Assembly: GCA_913064775.1 (NCBI GenBank)
Contig: CAJYAD010000001.1
Coordinates: 62,001 to 126,000, forward strand
Length of the DNA stretch: 64,000 nt
Direction of reading: 5' to 3'
DNA from: an uncultured Albidovulum sp.
GTDB lineage: Bacteria > Pseudomonadota > Alphaproteobacteria > Rhodobacterales > Rhodobacteraceae
Shown here: positions 16,802 through 24,855 of the stretch, piece after piece
Numbering within the stretch: the stretch's first letter is position 1
Layout of the letters: every line of letters starts with the position of its first letter
Translations under genes and position numbers: made by a program
Notes under the pieces: generated by a model
What the model was told of the DNA's origin: nothing
What the model saw: the letters and a program-made list of their open reading frames with translations, nothing else
Databases searched by the model: none

Positions 16802-18088
16802 TCAGCCCGCCAGGAACGGGATCGGCAGGCCGAAGGTCTGGGCCAGCAGCACGAAATTCAGCCCCAGAACCACGGTCGCACCCAGGATCGCGAGCACCCG
16901 TGTCGGCAGCCCGATGGTGAAGGCCCCCATGACATCGCGGCGCGAGGTGAAGATGACCAGCGCGATCATCGGCACTGGCAGCGCGATCGACAGCACGACC
17001 TGGCTCATCACCAGCGCCTCGGTCGCGTTGTAGCCGATCGCGACCACGGCGAAGGCGGGCACCATGGTGATCAGGCGCCGCAGCCAGATCGGCACATGGA
17101 AATGCAGGAAGCCCTGCATGATCATCTGCCCCGCCATCGTCCCCACGACCGAGGAGGACACCCCCGAAGTGATCAGCGACACCAGGAACACCGCCGCCGC
17201 AGCAGACCCCAGCAGCGGCGTCAGCGTGTGATAGGCGGTCTCGATCTCGGCCACGTCGCTGTGGCCGAGGTGGAAGGCCGAAGCCGCCATCATCACCATC
17301 GCCATGTTGACCATTCCGGCCACGGCGAGCGCGACCACAACCTCGATATTTGAAAACCGCAGCACCTTGCGCCGGTCCGCGTCATGACGGATCACTGCGC
17401 GGTTCTGCGTAAGGCCCGAATGCAGATAGACCGCATGGGGCATCACCGTGGCCCCGATGATGCCGACCGAGATGGTCAGCGCGGCGGCGTCGGGCAGGTT
17501 CGGCGTGACGAGCCCTACGGCGGCCGAGCCCCAGTCAACCTGGGCGATGAAGATCTCGGCCAGGTAGCACAGCGAGATGATCGCGACCATCGTGCCGATG
17601 ATCAGCTCCATCGGGCGAAAGCCCTTCCGCTCGAACACCAGGATGCCGTAGGTGACGATCGCGGTCACCACCATGCCCCAGATCAGCGGGATGTTGAACA
17701 ACAGCGCCAGGCCGATCGCACCGCCCAGGAATTCGGCCAGATCGGTGGCCATCGCCGCCACCTCGCTGACCGCCCACATCACCCAGACCACGGGGCGGGG
17801 GAAGTTGTCGCGCGACATCTCGGCCAGGTTCTTGCCGGTGACGATCCCCAGCCGCGCCGACAGCGCCTGGAACAGCATGGCGATCATGTTGGCCAGCAAC
17901 ACGACCCACAGAAGCGTATAGCCATAGCCCGCCCCGGCCTGGATGTTCGTCGCGTAATTGCCCGGGTCGATATAGGCGATCGAGGCGATCACCGCTGGGC
18001 CGACGAACAGGAATTTCGATCCGAACCCCCGCCGCTCGCCCGAAAGGACGGCGCTCATGCCAAGGCGTGTACGTTCGGTACTGGTCAT
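16802..18088 (-). CDS. mntH: Nramp-family divalent metal (Mn2+) transporter
   Basis: A 428-residue inner-membrane proton-coupled Mn(II)/Fe(II) importer with about 11 helices. The metal-binding DPGN is at residues 41-44 in TM1 and MPHAVYLHS lies in TM6; both are Nramp signatures. The MntR-type box 30-50 bases upstream and the divergent DtxR-family gene point to manganese repression. The start codon ATG 18088 fits homologue length. Confidence 0.95.
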   Translation of the reverse strand: MTSTERTRLGMSAVLSGERRGFGSKFLFVGPAVIASIAYIDPGNYATNIQAGAGYGYTLLWVVLLANMIAMLFQALSARLGIVTGKNLAEMSRDNFPRPVVWVMWAVSEVAAMATDLAEFLGGAIGLALLFNIPLIWGMVVTAIVTYGILVFERKGFRPMELIIGTMVAIISLCYLAEIFIAQVDWGSAAVGLVTPNLPDAAALTISVGIIGATVMPHAVYLHSGLTQNRAVIRHDADRRKVLRFSNIEVVVALAVAGMVNMAMVMMAASAFHLGHSDVAEIETAYHTLTPLLGSAAAAVFLVSLITSGVSSSVVGTMAGQMIMQGFLHFHVPIWLRRLITMVPAFAVVAIGYNATEALVMSQVVLSIALPVPMIALVIFTSRRDVMGAFTIGLPTRVLAILGATVVLGLNFVLLAQTFGLPIPFLAG

Positions 18089-18117
18089 TTTCTGATCCGT
18101 GTTGCGCTTCGCAACGG

Positions 18118-18137
18118 AATATAGCCCAGGCTACATT
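18118..18137. promoter_or_regulatory. MntR-type operator of mntH
   Basis: AATATAGCC-CA-GGCTACATT, an inverted repeat matching at 8 of 9 arm positions, close to the E. coli MntR site (core ATAGC-N4-GCTAT). It lies 30 bases before mntH. Another short palindrome, TTGCG-CTT-CGCAA, lies at 18102-18114 between it and the gene. Confidence 0.7.
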
Positions 18138-18554
18138 ATGCGCAAGAGGGAACAATGTTCAGACGGGGCACGTCACGTGTCGATCTGCGGTATCGTTCTG
18201 CGGGGGGCGAAGCTAAAGGCGGCAACCCCCGGGGCGGGGTTCTGCTCCCGGCGCCAGTACCGCTCGCAGTCGCGATTGTTGCGCCATCGGTCCGGGCTCC
18301 AATGGCGGTCCCAGGGGCTATTTCTGCCAAAAAGAAGGCGGAAAGGCCCCTTTACCATTCATCTTGGTGAAAATACTCCACGGGGGTCCGGGGGTGTGAA
18401 ACCCCCGGCCCGGATGCCGGCAACAGGCGTGAATCGGGCCGCGCTTTGCCGAGCGCCGAATGAATTCACCCCCGGCTATATTGATTTCCTTTGCTTTAGG
18501 ATGCTATCTCTTGGCCCCGGCGATCGACCGCCGGATACGCCGCGGGAGGAAGGG
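18138..18554. other. Divergent mntH-mntR intergenic region
   Basis: Holds a copy of the dispersed palindrome (18313-18410) and, close to mntR, an AT-richer stretch with a GGCTAT half-site (18473-18478) that could be part of the mntR promoter. No gene seen. Confidence 0.55.
18313..18410. repeat. Dispersed intergenic palindromic element, copy 2 with hairpin
   Basis: Left arm GGGGCTATTTCTGCCA, right arm CATCTTGGTGAAAATACTCC, then a hairpin GGGGG-TGTGAAA-CCCCC. The same two-part arrangement is seen at 58022-58119. Confidence 0.75.
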
Positions 18555-19055
18555 ATGACCGAGGACGATCGCCAAGCATCCGAGGCATCTCCGTCCGAAC
18601 AGGCCGGGCGTTTCGCGCGTGCACGCGAGGCGCAGGCCAATGCGGTGCTGGAAGATTACGTCGAGATGATCGGCGATCTGATCGCCGTGCATGGCGAGGC
18701 GCGGGTTGCCGACATCGCCGAACGCATGGGGGTGGCCCATCCGACCGCGACCAAGGCGGTGGCGCGGCTCAAGCGCGAGGGGCTGGCCACCTCGCGCCCC
18801 TACCGCGGGGTGTTCCTGACAGACGAGGGCGCGGCGCTGGCCGATCGGGTGCGCGCGCGCCACCGCACGGTCGTCGATCTGCTGGTCGCGGTGGGCGTGC
18901 CGGCCGAACATGCCGAGGCCGATGCCGAGGGGATCGAGCACCACGTCTCGCGTCGCACACTGAAGGCGTTTGAGCTGTATCTCGCCACAAATCGCCCGAC
19001 GCGGCGACTGGGGCTGCCGCCCTTCCGTGTGCCGCGGGGCGAGGTTGGTGGGTGA
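18555..19055 (+). CDS. mntR: DtxR-family manganese-responsive regulator MntR
   Basis: A 166-residue metalloregulator. A winged helix lies at about residues 55-90 (ARVADIAERMGVAHPTATK), followed by the metal-binding/dimerisation domain with HHVSRRTLKAFE near the C-terminus; there is no SH3 domain, as in MntR. ATG 18555 is preceded by GGAGGAAGGG. It is divergent from mntH, whose promoter has an MntR box. The last ten bases, including the stop, lie inside the tRNA-Val(TAC) gene on the other strand, so the C-terminal residues are set by tRNA sequence. Confidence 0.9.
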   Translation: MTEDDRQASEASPSEQAGRFARAREAQANAVLEDYVEMIGDLIAVHGEARVADIAERMGVAHPTATKAVARLKREGLATSRPYRGVFLTDEGAALADRVRARHRTVVDLLVAVGVPAEHAEADAEGIEHHVSRRTLKAFELYLATNRPTRRLGLPPFRVPRGEVGG

Positions 19056-19121
19056 TGAGAGACTCGAACTCCCGACATCCTCGGTGTAAACGAGGCGCTC
19101 TACCAACTGAGCTAATCACCC
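19046..19121 (-). tRNA. tRNA-Val (anticodon TAC)
   Basis: Cloverleaf on the minus strand: acceptor GGGTGAT/ATCACCC, anticodon stem CCTCG/CGAGG with loop TTTACAC (TAC), T-loop TTCGAGT, discriminator A and encoded CCA. Its 3' end overlaps mntR by 10 bases. Confidence 0.96.
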
Positions 19122-19219
19122 GCGCGATGTGGCGCGCCGCGTCATAGCGCGGGCGCCTGCGGTCGCGCAAGAGGCTATCCCGCGTCGGGGCTGCCGGGGC
19201 CTGATAATCTCTGCCCGCT

Positions 19220-20380
19220 TCAGGCCCGGTCGAGCGCCTCGACGGCAAGGATCGTGGGCAGGTGGCGGACGATTTCCTGCCAGCTTTCGCCCTCATCCAG
19301 ACTGGCGAAGACAGAACCGCTGTTGGTCCCGAAATAGACCCCGGCGGGGTCGCGTCCGTCCCCGGCCATTGCTTGGCGCAGGACGGTGAAGAAGCAGCCC
19401 TCCTGCGGCAGGCCTTCGCGCATCGGCTGCCAGCTTTCACCCGCATCGCAAGAGCGCCAGACCGCCGCCGCCGCGTCGGGCGGGAAGCGACCCGCCATGT
19501 CGCCGTTCAGCGGGATCGTCCAGATCTGGCGCGGATCGCGCGGATGCACCCGGATCGGGAAGCCGAAGGTCGAGGGCAGGCCCTTGGTTATATCCTCCCA
19601 GCTGCGGCCGCCGTCGTAGGAGCGCCAGACGCCGTGATGGTTTTGCTGGTACAGCAGCGCGCCGTCACCCGGAGCGCGCATCATGTTGTGGACGCAATGG
19701 CCGGTCTCGCCGTCTTTCGGCGCGGCGGGATGGTGGTGGCCCTCGCAGGCTTCGGCATTCGACAGGCGGTTGCGGCGTTCCCAGCTGGCGCCGCCGTCCT
19801 CGGTGGCGAAGACGCCCGCCGCCGAGATCCCCACCCAGATTTTCTGCGCGTCGCCCGGGTCGGGCACGATGGTGTGCAGCACAAGGCCCGCCGCGCCCGG
19901 CGTCCAGTCGGCGGCCGAGGGATGATCGGTCAGCCCCTCGACCCGCGTGAAGCTTTCGCCACCGTCGTGGCTGCGCAGCAGGTTCGCGGGCTTGGTGCCG
20001 ACATGCAGCGTGCCATGGGTGAAATCCAGCGACCAGACCTGTGAGAAAAGGCCCGCGAAGGGCAGTTCCGCCGGTTCCCATCCGATCATCCGGGCGAAAT
20101 CCGGGTCGTTCGCGGCCCATTCGTCCATCTGCCCGGGGCTGAGGCGGGCCAGTTGCCAGCTTTCGCCGCCGTCCGAGGAGCGCCAGACCCCGGCGCCGAA
20201 CCATTCGCCGCCGCCGCCGGCCCAGATCGTGCCGCTGTCAGGGTCGCCGATGACATGGTTGATGGGCCAGCCGTCGCAAAAGGGGCCGCGGACGCGCCAG
20301 CCCGCACGCTCGTCCCCGCCTTCGGCCAGGAAGGCACCCTTGGTGGTGCCGATCAACAGGGTTAGTCCGCGCTTTGTCAT
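19220..20380 (-). CDS. BNR/Asp-box beta-propeller protein
   Basis: A 386-residue protein with at least six Asp-boxes of the form S-x-D-x-G-x-S-W (RSSDGGESWQ, RSHDGGESF, ATEDGGASWE, RSYDGGRSWE, RSCDAGESWQ, ASLDEGESWQ), predicting a beta-propeller as in sialidases and photosystem assembly factors. No signal peptide and no sialidase catalytic set are visible, so it should not be called a sialidase. GGGAGGAAG precedes the ATG. Its function is unknown; annotations such as exo-alpha-sialidase rest on the fold only. Confidence 0.8.
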   Translation of the reverse strand: MTKRGLTLLIGTTKGAFLAEGGDERAGWRVRGPFCDGWPINHVIGDPDSGTIWAGGGGEWFGAGVWRSSDGGESWQLARLSPGQMDEWAANDPDFARMIGWEPAELPFAGLFSQVWSLDFTHGTLHVGTKPANLLRSHDGGESFTRVEGLTDHPSAADWTPGAAGLVLHTIVPDPGDAQKIWVGISAAGVFATEDGGASWERRNRLSNAEACEGHHHPAAPKDGETGHCVHNMMRAPGDGALLYQQNHHGVWRSYDGGRSWEDITKGLPSTFGFPIRVHPRDPRQIWTIPLNGDMAGRFPPDAAAAVWRSCDAGESWQPMREGLPQEGCFFTVLRQAMAGDGRDPAGVYFGTNSGSVFASLDEGESWQEIVRHLPTILAVEALDRA

Positions 20381-20447
20381 CGCCGCTTCCTCCCGTTCGC
20401 CGGGTCAGGATAGCATGGCGCGGGGAGGCGGCAAAGCGGTGCGTGGC

Positions 20448-21377
20448 TCAGGGCAGGATCGACAGCCAAGCCCAGGCGGTGACGATAGCGAAGGTGGTGG
20501 CCAGCAGCACGGTGCTCGCCGCCACCCGCTTGCCCACGCCGTACATGTTGGCAAAGACATAGGCGTTCACGCCCGGCGGCATCGCCGCCGTCAGCACGGC
20601 CGAGCGGAACGGCGCGGTGCCCAGGCCAAGGCCCGATCCCAGCCCCCAGGTGATCGCCGGGTGCAGCAGCAGCGAGCAGGCGCAGACGTAAAGGACGGTG
20701 CGCAGGTCGCCCTCGGGACGGTAGCGGTAGAGCACACCGCCAAGGCCGAACAGCGCCGCCGGCAGGGCCGCGCGCGCCATCAGATCCAGCGCGTCGCTGA
20801 ACACACCGGGCAGGGGGATATGGCCGATGTTGGCGACGAAGCCCAGCGCGATGCCGATCACCATCGAATTGCGGAACATCGCCCGAAGCACCCGCCGCCC
20901 GGTCGCCGCCAGCCCGCCGCCGCTGTGGCGCACCACCTCCATCGTGGTGATCCCCAGCGCGTAGCAAAACGGCGCATGCAACGCGATGATGGCATAATTG
21001 GCCGACAGCGCGCCGGCGCCATAGGCGCGTTCGGTGATCGGCAGCCCCAAGAGGAGCGAGTTGGAAAACAGCCCGCAAAAGCCGATGGCGACGCTGTCCT
21101 CCCACGGGCGTTTGAACAGGAACCGCGCCCCCAGCATCGCCGCAAGGAAGCCGCTGACCGCGCCGGCATAGAAGCTGAACAGCAGCGGCAGGTTGAAGTC
21201 CTGCGCCAGATCGAGATGCGAGATGGCGCGGAACAGCAGGCAGGGAATGGCGAATTGCTGGGCGAATTTCATCAACCCGTCGACATTCTCTTCCGAGAAC
21301 CAGCCCTTCCAGGCGACGCCGTAGCCGAAGCCGATGACCAGAAAGACCGGCAGGACGACTTCAAGCAGCGCTTCCAC
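20448..21377 (-). CDS. AEC-family transporter (auxin efflux carrier superfamily)
   Basis: A 309-residue inner-membrane protein with about ten hydrophobic helices in the two-halves layout of the AEC family; PPGVNAYVFANMYG near residue 265 is the conserved broken-helix motif. It starts with GTG four bases after the MBL hydrolase gene and ends the long SPOR-to-AEC run. Known members carry malonate, malate or auxin-like acids; the substrate here is unknown. Confidence 0.88.
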   Translation of the reverse strand: MEALLEVVLPVFLVIGFGYGVAWKGWFSEENVDGLMKFAQQFAIPCLLFRAISHLDLAQDFNLPLLFSFYAGAVSGFLAAMLGARFLFKRPWEDSVAIGFCGLFSNSLLLGLPITERAYGAGALSANYAIIALHAPFCYALGITTMEVVRHSGGGLAATGRRVLRAMFRNSMVIGIALGFVANIGHIPLPGVFSDALDLMARAALPAALFGLGGVLYRYRPEGDLRTVLYVCACSLLLHPAITWGLGSGLGLGTAPFRSAVLTAAMPPGVNAYVFANMYGVGKRVAASTVLLATTFAIVTAWAWLSILP

Positions 21378-21381
21378 CCGG

Positions 21382-22179
21382 TCAGACCTCGTAGTCGATG
21401 ATCATCCCGTCATGGGCTGGGGTGATATGGTCGGGCGTCTCGGCCCGCACCGTCTCGTAATCAAGGTCGATATGCATGTTGGTCAGCACGGCGCGGCGCG
21501 GGGCCATGCGGGCGATCCATTCCAGCGACCGTTCCAGATGGGCGTGGGTCGGATGCGGCTGGCGGCGCAGCGCGTCGAGCACCCAGCAATCGAGGCCTTC
21601 GAGCACCTCCCAGGCGTCGTCGTAGATTTCGGCCACGTCGGGCAGATAGGCCAGATCGGCGATGCGGAACCCCAGCGCGTCGATCGACCCGTGGCCGACG
21701 CGGAAGGGATGGAAGGTCAGCGTGCCGCCGGCGCCCGCGATGTCGAAGGGGCCGTTGATCGTGTGCAGATCCAGGATCGGCGGATAGGGGCTGCCCTCGG
21801 GCTGGACGAAAGCGTAGCCGAAGCGCGCGATCAGGGCCTCTTGCGTGTCGCCATCGGCCCAGACGGGCAGGCGGCGGCGCATGTTGAAGACGATCTGGCG
21901 CAGGTCGTCGATGCCGTGCACATGGTCGGCGTGGGAATGGGTGTAGACCACCGCATCCAGCCGCCCGATGCCCGCGTCCAGCAATTGGCTGCGCATGTCG
22001 GGGGTGGTGTCGATCAGCACCCGCGTGGTGCCCTCGTCGCCCGTCCGCTCGACCAGAAGCGAGCAGCGGCGGCGGTGGTTCTTGGGGTTCTCGGGGTCGC
22101 AATCGCCCCAATGCCCGCCCAGCCGCGGCACCCCACCGGAAGAGCCGCACCCCAGGATGGTGAAGCGCAGCCGGGCCAT
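21382..22179 (-). CDS. MBL-fold metal-dependent hydrolase (PhnP-like)
   Basis: A 265-residue metallo-beta-lactamase-fold enzyme. It begins LGCGSSGGVPRLGG as in PhnP/RNase Z relatives and carries the metal motif THSHADHVHG (HxHxDH) near residue 80, with later His/Asp ligands and TNMHIDLDYE. PhnP is a cyclic phosphodiesterase, but no phn genes are near. It follows tatD with an ATGA overlap, a pairing common in alphaproteobacteria next to holB and tmk. Confidence 0.87.
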   Translation of the reverse strand: MARLRFTILGCGSSGGVPRLGGHWGDCDPENPKNHRRRCSLLVERTGDEGTTRVLIDTTPDMRSQLLDAGIGRLDAVVYTHSHADHVHGIDDLRQIVFNMRRRLPVWADGDTQEALIARFGYAFVQPEGSPYPPILDLHTINGPFDIAGAGGTLTFHPFRVGHGSIDALGFRIADLAYLPDVAEIYDDAWEVLEGLDCWVLDALRRQPHPTHAHLERSLEWIARMAPRRAVLTNMHIDLDYETVRAETPDHITPAHDGMIIDYEV

Positions 22180-22976
22180 CAGGCTGGCCCCCAGGCGGCG
22201 GCCTTGGCGAACAGCCGGTCGAAATTGGCCGAGGTCCGGGCGGCGAAGTCGTCGTAGGACAGGCCGAAGACCTCGGCGCCGACGCGGGCGGTGAGGGCGC
22301 TATAGGCGGGCTCATTGCGCTTGCCCCGGTGCGGCGGCGGGGCGAGGTAGGGGCTGTCGGTTTCCACCAGGATGCGGTCCACCGGGGCGCTCGCGAAGAT
22401 CTCGCGCAGCTCGCCCGATTTGGGGAAGGCGGCGATGCCGGACATCGACAGATAAAACCCCAGATCCAGCGCGGCGCGGCCAAGGGCGGCCGAGGACGAG
22501 AAGCAGTGCATCACGCAGGGATAGGCGCCCGCGCGGTGTTCCTCGGCCAGGATCCGCGCCATGTCGTCGTCGGCGTCGCGGGCATGGATGATCAGCGGCA
22601 GTTGGGTGGCGCGCGCGGCGGCGATGTGGACGCGCAGGCTTTGCTGCTGAATATCCTTGCTGTCGGCGGTGTAGTGGTAATCGAGGCCGGTCTCGCCGAT
22701 GCCGACGAATTTCGGATGGGCCGACATCGCGACCAGTTCGTCGAGCGTCGCCAGCGGTTCCTCGGCGGCGCTCATCGGGTGGGTGCCGGCGGCGTAGAAG
22801 ACCGGATCATGCGCCTCGGCGATGGCGCGGACAGCGGGTTCATTGCGCAGGCGGGTGCAGATGGTGACCATCCGGGTCACCCCGGCTTCGGCTGCACGGG
22901 CGATGACCGCGTCGCGTTCTCCCTCAAAATCGGGGAAGTCGAGGTGGCAATGGCTGTCTACGATTTCGGCTGTCAT
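22179..22976 (-). CDS. tatD: TatD-family metal-dependent hydrolase/DNase
   Basis: A 265-residue TIM-barrel metallohydrolase. The N-terminal SHCHLDF (HxH), the glutamate in GIGETGLDYHY, the histidine in LIIHARDADDD, MHCFS and the C-terminal ETDSPYLAPPPHRGKRNEP are all present. Members have 3'-5' DNase activity or D-aminoacyl-tRNA-related roles. Seven bases separate it from holB. It could equally be named ycfH, whose neighbours in E. coli are also holB and tmk. Confidence 0.92.
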   Translation of the reverse strand: MTAEIVDSHCHLDFPDFEGERDAVIARAAEAGVTRMVTICTRLRNEPAVRAIAEAHDPVFYAAGTHPMSAAEEPLATLDELVAMSAHPKFVGIGETGLDYHYTADSKDIQQQSLRVHIAAARATQLPLIIHARDADDDMARILAEEHRAGAYPCVMHCFSSSAALGRAALDLGFYLSMSGIAAFPKSGELREIFASAPVDRILVETDSPYLAPPPHRGKRNEPAYSALTARVGAEVFGLSYDDFAARTSANFDRLFAKAAAWGPA

Positions 22977-22983
22977 CCGGCCC

Positions 22984-24114
22984 TCAGTGCGCGGCGACCC
23001 CGGCCGCAGCTTCGTCGATCTTCAGAACCATATCGAGCACCAGCGCGGCAGGGTCAAGGTTGACCGCCCGGCCGTGGCGGGCCTCTTGCCCGAGGCTTTG
23101 GTGCAGATCGGCCCAGCGGCGGGCGGCGTGGGCGTCGGGCGCGAGGCGGGCAAACAGCGCGGCCTCGCCGCGGGCGGCCTCGGGCGGGGTCTGGCGGGTG
23201 GCTCCGGCGCGGGCGAGGCGGGCGAGGAAGGTCTCGATCAGGCCGATGGTCAGGTCCAGCCGGTCCTCGGCGCCGCGCCCGGCGCAGGCCTCGGCCAGGC
23301 GGATCGCCCGGGCGCGGTCCAGGCCCGGCAGATCCGTGAACATCCGCACCAGATCGGTGTAGCCTTCCAGCCCGCCGAGATTGGTCAGGCGCACGGCCTC
23401 TCCGACCGCGCCGATGGACAGCTCGGCCAGCGCCGCGGTGTCGCCTTCCGCCGAACAGCCCGCGGCCTCCAGCGCGGTCGCCATATCGTCGGGTGAAAGC
23501 GTGGCCAGCCGCAGCTCGCGGCAGCGCGAGCGGATCGTCGGCAACAGGCGCGAGGGCTGATGGCTGACCAGCAGCAGTGTGGTGTTGGCGGGCGGTTCTT
23601 CCAGCAGCTTCAGAAGTGCGTTGGCGGCCGAGACGTTCATCTCGTCGGCGGCGTCGACGATCACCACGCGGCGGCCACCGTCGGCGGCGGAGAGGCCGAA
23701 GAAGCCCTTGAGTTTGCGCGCCTCGTCCACGGTGATCTGCGCCTTGAGGCGCTTCTTGTCGGCGTCCCAGGCGCGGCGCAGCAAGAACAGCCGCCCCTCG
23801 GACAGCGCGGCCATGCGGCGGGCGACGGGGTGGTCGTCGGGGATGTCCAGATTATCGGGCGGCGGCGGGGCGCCGAAAAGGGCGGCCTCGCTCGCCGGGG
23901 CCTCGGCCAGCAGGAAGCGGGCGATGCGCCAGGCCAGCGTGGCCTTGCCCACCCCGCGCGGGCCGGTGATCAGCCAGCCGTGGTGCAGCCGGCCGGTGGT
24001 GTAGGCCTCCAGAAAGGCGGCCTCGGCCGCGGATTGGCCGATCAGATGCCGGGTCTCGCGCGGGTGGGGGGCGCCGTCGACGCGGTCGGCCTCGGGGGTG
24101 GGATCGTCGCTCAC
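22984..24114 (-). CDS. holB: DNA polymerase III subunit delta prime
   Basis: A 376-residue clamp-loader subunit. It has GPRGVGKATLAWRIARFLL (P-loop-like), the RRVVIVDAADEMNVSAANALLKLLEEPP sensor/arginine region, and SHQPSRLLPTIRSRC. A gamma/tau-type zinc-finger cysteine set is not obvious. It starts with GTG overlapping the tmk stop (GTGA), the usual tmk-holB pairing. Confidence 0.92.
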   Translation of the reverse strand: MSDDPTPEADRVDGAPHPRETRHLIGQSAAEAAFLEAYTTGRLHHGWLITGPRGVGKATLAWRIARFLLAEAPASEAALFGAPPPPDNLDIPDDHPVARRMAALSEGRLFLLRRAWDADKKRLKAQITVDEARKLKGFFGLSAADGGRRVVIVDAADEMNVSAANALLKLLEEPPANTTLLLVSHQPSRLLPTIRSRCRELRLATLSPDDMATALEAAGCSAEGDTAALAELSIGAVGEAVRLTNLGGLEGYTDLVRMFTDLPGLDRARAIRLAEACAGRGAEDRLDLTIGLIETFLARLARAGATRQTPPEAARGEAALFARLAPDAHAARRWADLHQSLGQEARHGRAVNLDPAALVLDMVLKIDEAAAGVAAH

Positions 24115-24833
24115 CGAAGCCGCTCCCGTACCATATTGGCTATCTCGTCAGAGATCACATGAGGCGGGCGGCGCCCTTCGATAACGACGCATCGGTCATC
24201 GAACTCGTTAGCGAGCGCCAAGAACCCTTCTCTCAGCGTATGCTGGAATTGAAGACCAAACGCCTCAAAGCGGTCTTCGGGCAATTGTTGGTTCGCGGTG
24301 ACCAGGCTTATCTCCTTTAGGGCCTTAGACCGTTTGGTGGCCTCCGCGCTCTCGTTTCCTTCGGCGATCAGACTCTCGATCTCGGCAAGTGTGGCCATCC
24401 GCTGCAGGGCACGGGACAGGCCCACGGCAGGGTCCATGTCGATGATGAGGGTGAGGTCCGGCTCGATCCCGATCATTAGCCGGTGTAGCTCGTCCACCGT
24501 GCCGCGCAGGTCGCCGCGCGACAGGCCCTGATAAAGGCGCGTGCTGTCGGCGAAACGGTCGGTGATGACGACATGCCCCGCCGCCAGCGCCGGGCGGATG
24601 GTCTTTTCCAGATGGTCGCGGCGGGCGGCGGTGAACAAGAGGATCTCGGTCTCGGCGGACCAGCGGTCAGGGTCGCCTTCCAGCACCAGACGCCGGATCT
24701 CCTCGGCGCCCGGAGAGCCGCCGGGTTCGCGCGTCAGCACGACCTCGCGGCCATCCGCGCGCAGGGCCTCGGCCAGCAGCCGGGCCTGCGTGGACTTGCC
24801 CGAGCCGTCTATGCCTTCGAAACTGATGAACAC
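24111..24833 (-). CDS. tmk: Thymidylate kinase with unusual LID-region insertion
   Basis: A 240-residue dTMP kinase (dTMP to dTDP). It shows the P-loop EGIDGSGKSTQ at residues 7-17, the DR motif TDRFADSTRLYQG and EDRFEAFG after the LID. Homologues are about 205-215 residues; the extra length is a polar block at roughly residues 146-184 (RMATLAEIESLIAEGN... to ...VTANQQLP) where the short LID loop should be. The DNA from there to the stop is visibly less GC-rich than the neighbouring genes. All catalytic motifs outside this region are intact, so it is probably active. Confidence 0.93.
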   Translation of the reverse strand: MFISFEGIDGSGKSTQARLLAEALRADGREVVLTREPGGSPGAEEIRRLVLEGDPDRWSAETEILLFTAARRDHLEKTIRPALAAGHVVITDRFADSTRLYQGLSRGDLRGTVDELHRLMIGIEPDLTLIIDMDPAVGLSRALQRMATLAEIESLIAEGNESAEATKRSKALKEISLVTANQQLPEDRFEAFGLQFQHTLREGFLALANEFDDRCVVIEGRRPPHVISDEIANMVRERLR

Positions 24834-24855
24834 CCGCGTTCCTTCCCGCGCCGGG

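Noticed and set aside
19220-20380. Sialidase
   Set aside because: Asp-boxes alone define a propeller; no signal peptide and no catalytic Arg triad or Tyr/Glu pair can be recognised.
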